In this document: positions 19,548 through 19,786 of the stretch, piece after piece
Layout: each line of letters opens with the position of its first letter
Position numbering within the stretch: position 1 is the first letter of the stretch
NCBI GenBank assembly: GCA_028565635.1
Contig: JAOXYB010013233.1
Location: forward strand, 1 to 19,786
Reading direction: 5' to 3'
Length of the DNA stretch: 19,786 nt
From: Phoronis ovalis
Taxonomy: Eukaryota > Phoronida > Phoronidae
Notes under the pieces: generated by a model
Database searches by the model: none
The model's input: only the letters and a program-made list of their open reading frames with translations
Told to the model about the DNA's origin: nothing
Program-made: the position numbers and the translations under genes

Positions 19548-19786
19548 AGTGGCGGATCCAGGATTTTCCTAAGGGGGGGGCATGGAAAAAAGGCATTTGA
19601 GTGCGAGCGCCCTGCGGGCGCGAAGCAAAACTAGGGGGGGTCCGGGGGCATGTCCCCCCGGAAATTTTTTGAATATTTAGTGCGTTTTCCTGCAATCTGG
19701 TGCATTCAAAGACTCTTTTTCCATGACACTCTGCGCTCCTTTTTATACATTTAAACATAAATTATTATTGTTAAGACTAATTAATT
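19548..19786 (+). mobile_element. Terminus of a common interspersed DNA repeat (CAGTGGCGGATCCAGG type)
   Basis: The sequence begins CAGTGGCGGATCCAGGATTT, then a G run, a GC palindrome (GCGCCCTGCGGGCGC), GGGGGGTCCGGGGGCATG, and TCCCCCCGGAAATTTTTTGA. I know this arrangement as a frequent repeat terminus in many invertebrate genomes. Only one end is inside the window, and the element probably continues past 19786. It has no coding capacity here. Confidence 0.6.

Noticed and set aside
1-19786. tRNA, rRNA or snRNA genes
   Set aside because: I looked for TTCGA-type T-loops and conserved RNA cores on both strands; the few TTCGAAT hits have no cloverleaf context.

Overview
The window is AT-rich animal nuclear DNA. 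It has spliced genes with GT-AG introns, long introns, many short inverted-repeat elements and no bacterial operon signals. The TEDC1-like centriole gene points to a metazoan with triplet-microtubule centrioles. The G-rich 'GGGGGTACT' and 'CAGTGGCGGATCC' repeat termini are of a kind common in marine invertebrates such as cnidarians and molluscs. I cannot name the species.

Layout: (1) 1-1499: little coding signal. A possible first exon of a further minus-strand gene lies near 1029-1110, with a splice donor at 1028 and a candidate acceptor at 682. (2) 1500-5190, minus strand: four phase-consistent exons of a gene I recognise as TEDC1-like (tubulin epsilon and delta complex protein 1). The start codon is present; the C-terminal end was not found. 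Its 2-kb first intron holds an inverted-repeat element that contains a tiny palindromic transposon-like insertion. (3) 5191-5742: TEDC1 promoter with ETS, ATGGCGG (YY1-like) and CACGTG sites, possibly bidirectional. (4) 5743-7998: a 2,240-bp terminal-inverted-repeat element with an 8-bp target duplication. It contains a 308-bp near-perfect palindrome and at least two further element termini. (5) 7991-10305: mostly featureless, with a second palindromic mini-element and a diverged duplication rich in nuclear-receptor-type half-sites. (6) 10306-17757, plus strand: a two-coding-exon gene for a predicted 1,518-residue protein. It has a low-complexity N-terminus, a DUF294/GlnD-like nucleotidyltransferase-fold domain, and a long TPR array including 17 repeats of exactly 129 bp. 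Its 2.87-kb intron carries a broken Tc1-like transposase in antisense. (7) 17758-19786: 3' UTR with AATAAA, then sequence without a convincing gene, ending in the terminus of a common interspersed repeat.

TEDC1 and the NTase-TPR gene are divergently oriented, with the composite transposon between them. Nothing shows that they act together. The NTase-TPR protein, with its very recently homogenised repeat array, is the strongest candidate for something under-described.
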